From: CAYUNA01 sp047629355
Lineage (GTDB): Bacteria; Bacteroidota; Bacteroidia; Chitinophagales; Saprospiraceae
Direction of reading: 5' to 3'
Assembly: GCA_047629355.1 (NCBI GenBank)
Contig: JBLHWU010000043.1
Coordinates: forward strand, 1 to 34,267
DNA length: 34,267 nt
The position numbers and the translations under genes are program-made. Shown one piece after another: positions 32,197 through 34,267 of the stretch (position 1 is its first letter; each line of letters begins with the position of its first letter). The notes under the pieces were generated by a model. It did not search any database. It had not been told where the DNA came from and saw nothing but the letters and a program-made list of their open reading frames with translations.

Positions 32197-32335
32197 TTCA
32201 AACTGATTTCAAAAGTTATTTAAATATGGGGAGTTTGAGGGAGAAAAATGGGTCTAAACCCATTTTTCTCCCTCAAAAGTCCTCCCCCCGTTGCCGCAGG
32301 CGACGGGCTAAGTGTGGTTCTGAAATCAGTTGAAC
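32197..32335. repeat. Composite hairpin repeat bounded by short terminal inverted repeats
   Basis: TTCAAACTGATTTCA (32197) and TGAAATCAGTTGAAC (32321) bound the element almost symmetrically. Inside, GAGGGAGAAAAATGGGT pairs with ACCCATTTTTCTCCCTC (32236-32275) and CCCGTTGCCGCAGGCGACGG forms the second hairpin. The ends resemble the CTCAACAGATTTT ends of the element at 17539-17827, linking both to one family. Confidence 0.8.
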
Positions 32336-32348
32336 TTATTTTATCTTT

Positions 32349-32999
32349 TTAAAAATGATAATTCAAACTCAAATACCGCATAAAAGTCATGTACATGTTG
32401 GTCGCGCTTATTTTTGGACGTTTAGCCGTCGCCATACTTGATTCGAAGTTTCTTATTTCTACTTTTTGTGATTGATAAATTTCAGTAGCATCGCTTTCGA
32501 TAGAGATGCTAAATTGTGGCGCAACAAAGAATTTTAAGCCTAAAAACAGCGTCACTGGAATGCCAATAGTTTTGGTTTCTCTTACAGAAGTTGAGATAAC
32601 GGTCTTGTCATAATATTCCACACCAGTATCTACGCCGTAAAATATTTGCCATCTTTTTATAGGAAATTACCATTCTATGCCGCCTTGAAATGTATAAAAT
32701 TTAGATTTTTGTTCCAGATTAGAATTGTCCAATGTTCTTTCCAATTGAATAAATACACCTGCTTGAAAACGTAAATGTCGCGTAGTGTTGGGACCGAAAA
32801 GATTCTGATTTTTCAACCGTTTTTTGAAAAGAATATTCGTGCCAATCGGATCAATAATGGGACTACGAATTAATGCTTGAATGTCAAGACCAATGGTGTA
32901 GTCCCTTTGTGTATATGGATTTTGAGCATCTGATTTTTCTTGCGGAATGGTAATTAATGTGAAAAATAAGAGTATTAGCGTAATTGCGTGCTTTTGCAT
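32349..32999 (-). pseudogene. Outer membrane beta-barrel-like protein split by one stop codon
   Basis: Two open segments (32999-32667 and 32621-32349) are in the same frame and read as one protein of about 216 residues, interrupted only by TAA at codon 111 (GGIEW, stop, FPIKRWQIFYGVDTGVEYYD). Signal peptide at the start (ITLILLFFTLITIPQEKSDA); then strands such as HLRFQAGVFIQLERT, GIPVTLFLGLKFFVAPQFSI, ending MRYLSLNYHF, a typical barrel terminus. The coding pattern is intact on both sides, so the change is recent or is a sequencing error. No paralogue is in the window. The function would be a small outer-membrane barrel of unknown role. Confidence 0.75.
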
Positions 33000-33182
33000 G
33001 CTTGGGTAGTTTTTGATTAAAAGTATAAATGTCTGAATTATTTTGTGAATTTTATGCGCTTATTTTTTAAATTTATAATAGAAAACTCCTTTCTGAAAAC
33101 CTTTCCTACATTTAACCAGTTTTTAAAAAATAAGGAAGTCCCCAAGATTTTTGTATTTTCGCAAAAAAATAGAATTCATCTT

Positions 33183-34267
33183 ATGAAAAAAGTAGTCTTC
33201 ATCGCCGGCACTCGCACCCCTTTTCTCCGTTCAGGCACGGATTATATGGACTTAATGTCTTACCAACTCGGACAATTTGCCATCAAAGGTTTATTGGTCA
33301 AAACGGGTATTGACCCGAATGAAATCGACAAGGTCATCATGGGCAATGTTATTTCTAATGTCCAAACGCCGAATGTGGCACGGGAAGCAGCTATTACCGC
33401 AGGCGTTCCTGTGAAAGCGACTTGTCGTACAGTTTCGCAAGCTTGTATTTCGGCCAATCGAGCGATTGCAGATGCAGCTTTGGAAATTATGACGGGACAA
33501 TCGGAAGTTGTGATTGCTGGAGGAATTGACCATACTTCGGATGCGCCAATTCAATATCCACGGAAGATGCGGAAGAAGTTATTTTTAGCGCAAAAGCTAC
33601 GAGGTGTGGGCGATTATTTGAAATTTGCGATGGGGTTACGCCCGTCAGATTTTGTGCCAGAACAACCGAAAGTAGCGGAATATACGACCAATCGAGTGAT
33701 GGGTGTAGATTGTGATATTATGGCGGCGCGGTTTGAAGTGAGTCGGGAAGCGCAGGATAAATTTGCAGTGCGGTCACACAAATTGGCACACGAAGCCTAC
33801 GAAGCAGGACATTTACCAAAAGAAATAACGGAGGTAAGTTTGCCACCAAAATTTGCACCAATCACTAAAGATAATGGTGTGCGTGGCAATAGTACTTATG
33901 AAAAAGTAGCAAAACTACGCCCCGCTTTTGACCGAAAATTTGGAACGTTGACCGCTGCGAATTCTTCATTTTTAACCGACGGTGCATCTGCGTGTTTGTT
34001 AATGTCAGAAGATAAAGCAAAGGAACTGGGCTTGACGCCAACGGTAGAAATTGTGGATTTTGTATTCACTGGACAAAGCTTGGAAGATGAATTATTGTTA
34101 GGACCAACCTACGCCGTTTCGGAAGTTTTGAAGCGCAACAATATGACTTTCGACGACATGGATGTTATCGAATTTCACGAAGCTTTTGCTGGACAAATTT
34201 TAGCGAATTTGACTGCTTTAGCATCTGATGAATTCGCAAAAGAACATTTGGGACGGGATAAAGCAGT
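33183..34267 (+). CDS. fadI: Acetyl-CoA C-acyltransferase (thiolase), FadI/HADHB-like, cut by window end
   Basis: The first 361 codons of a thiolase; the frame is still open at the window edge. It catalyses the last step of fatty acid beta-oxidation, thiolytic cleavage of 3-ketoacyl-CoA. MKKVVFIAGTRTPFLRSGTD starts the fold, the nucleophile is Cys88 in SQACISANRAIAD, and EFHEAFAGQILANL carries the second active-site His in the form typical of trifunctional-enzyme beta subunits. The third motif (CxG) lies outside the window. A fadJ-like partner may follow. Upstream, TATTTTCG (33154-33161) is a one-mismatch -7 box. It fits with the acyl-CoA ligase and aldehyde dehydrogenase genes elsewhere in the window. 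Confidence 0.93.
   Translation, partial: MKKVVFIAGTRTPFLRSGTDYMDLMSYQLGQFAIKGLLVKTGIDPNEIDKVIMGNVISNVQTPNVAREAAITAGVPVKATCRTVSQACISANRAIADAALEIMTGQSEVVIAGGIDHTSDAPIQYPRKMRKKLFLAQKLRGVGDYLKFAMGLRPSDFVPEQPKVAEYTTNRVMGVDCDIMAARFEVSREAQDKFAVRSHKLAHEAYEAGHLPKEITEVSLPPKFAPITKDNGVRGNSTYEKVAKLRPAFDRKFGTLTAANSSFLTDGASACLLMSEDKAKELGLTPTVEIVDFVFTGQSLEDELLLGPTYAVSEVLKRNNMTFDDMDVIEFHEAFAGQILANLTALASDEFAKEHLGRDKA

Overview
The window comes from a low-GC chromosome of the phylum Bacteroidota, most likely a Saprospiria-type marine or wastewater lineage. Supporting signs are three secreted proteins ending in type A type IX secretion (T9SS) sorting domains, Cys lipoproteins with an acidic residue run after the lipobox, a TonB receptor with an N-terminal carboxypeptidase-regulatory-like domain, the alternative Bacteroidota GlmU-like enzyme, and promoters of the TAnnTTTG (-7) type with little Shine-Dalgarno signal. 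The lineage is inferred from gene style only. No rRNA, tRNA, CRISPR array, intact transposase or prophage gene was recognised.

Layout. Positions 50-3616 (minus) hold part of an RND efflux operon: a TolC-like outer-membrane protein carrying an extra N-terminal ABC substrate-binding-type domain, then the membrane fusion lipoprotein; the pump would lie left of the window. Positions 3617-4990 are a repeat cluster with a decayed small secreted gene. Positions 5042-6907 encode a T9SS-exported glycosidase-like protein. Positions 7073-10466 (minus) look like a metal-uptake group: a His/Cys-rich small protein, a ZnuD-like TonB receptor and a surface lipoprotein. Positions 10741-12147 (minus) encode a secreted PQQ-type sugar dehydrogenase, divergent from a Crp/Fnr regulator (12315-12917).

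Positions 13146-17413 (plus) form a lipid-oxidation run: a sterol desaturase/fatty acid hydroxylase fused to two CDGSH iron-sulfur motifs, an acyl-CoA ligase and a class 3-like aldehyde dehydrogenase. Then come a small membrane protein (17906), a FtsX-family ABC permease without a neighbouring ATPase (19007), a cupin (21852) and an HD hydrolase fused to a Pycsar-effector-like transmembrane domain (22449). The last of these is the most interesting gene here. A perfect 30-bp-stem terminator separates it from a convergent PKD/T9SS surface protein (23732-25528).

The right part holds an IscA/ErpA-type Fe-S carrier (26418, minus), a secreted S9 peptidase (27542), ribosomal protein L31 type B with a clear promoter and terminator (30441), the GlmU-like enzyme (30904), an outer-membrane barrel gene split by one stop codon (32349-32999, minus) and a FadI-like thiolase cut by the window edge (33183).

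The second striking feature is non-coding. Nearly every gap over 150 bp contains short palindromic elements of several families, some with 15-37 bp terminal inverted repeats (MITE-like) and some built of two or three consecutive hairpins (REPIN-like). They recur up to six times in 34 kb, sometimes abut each other, and no mobilising enzyme is visible here.
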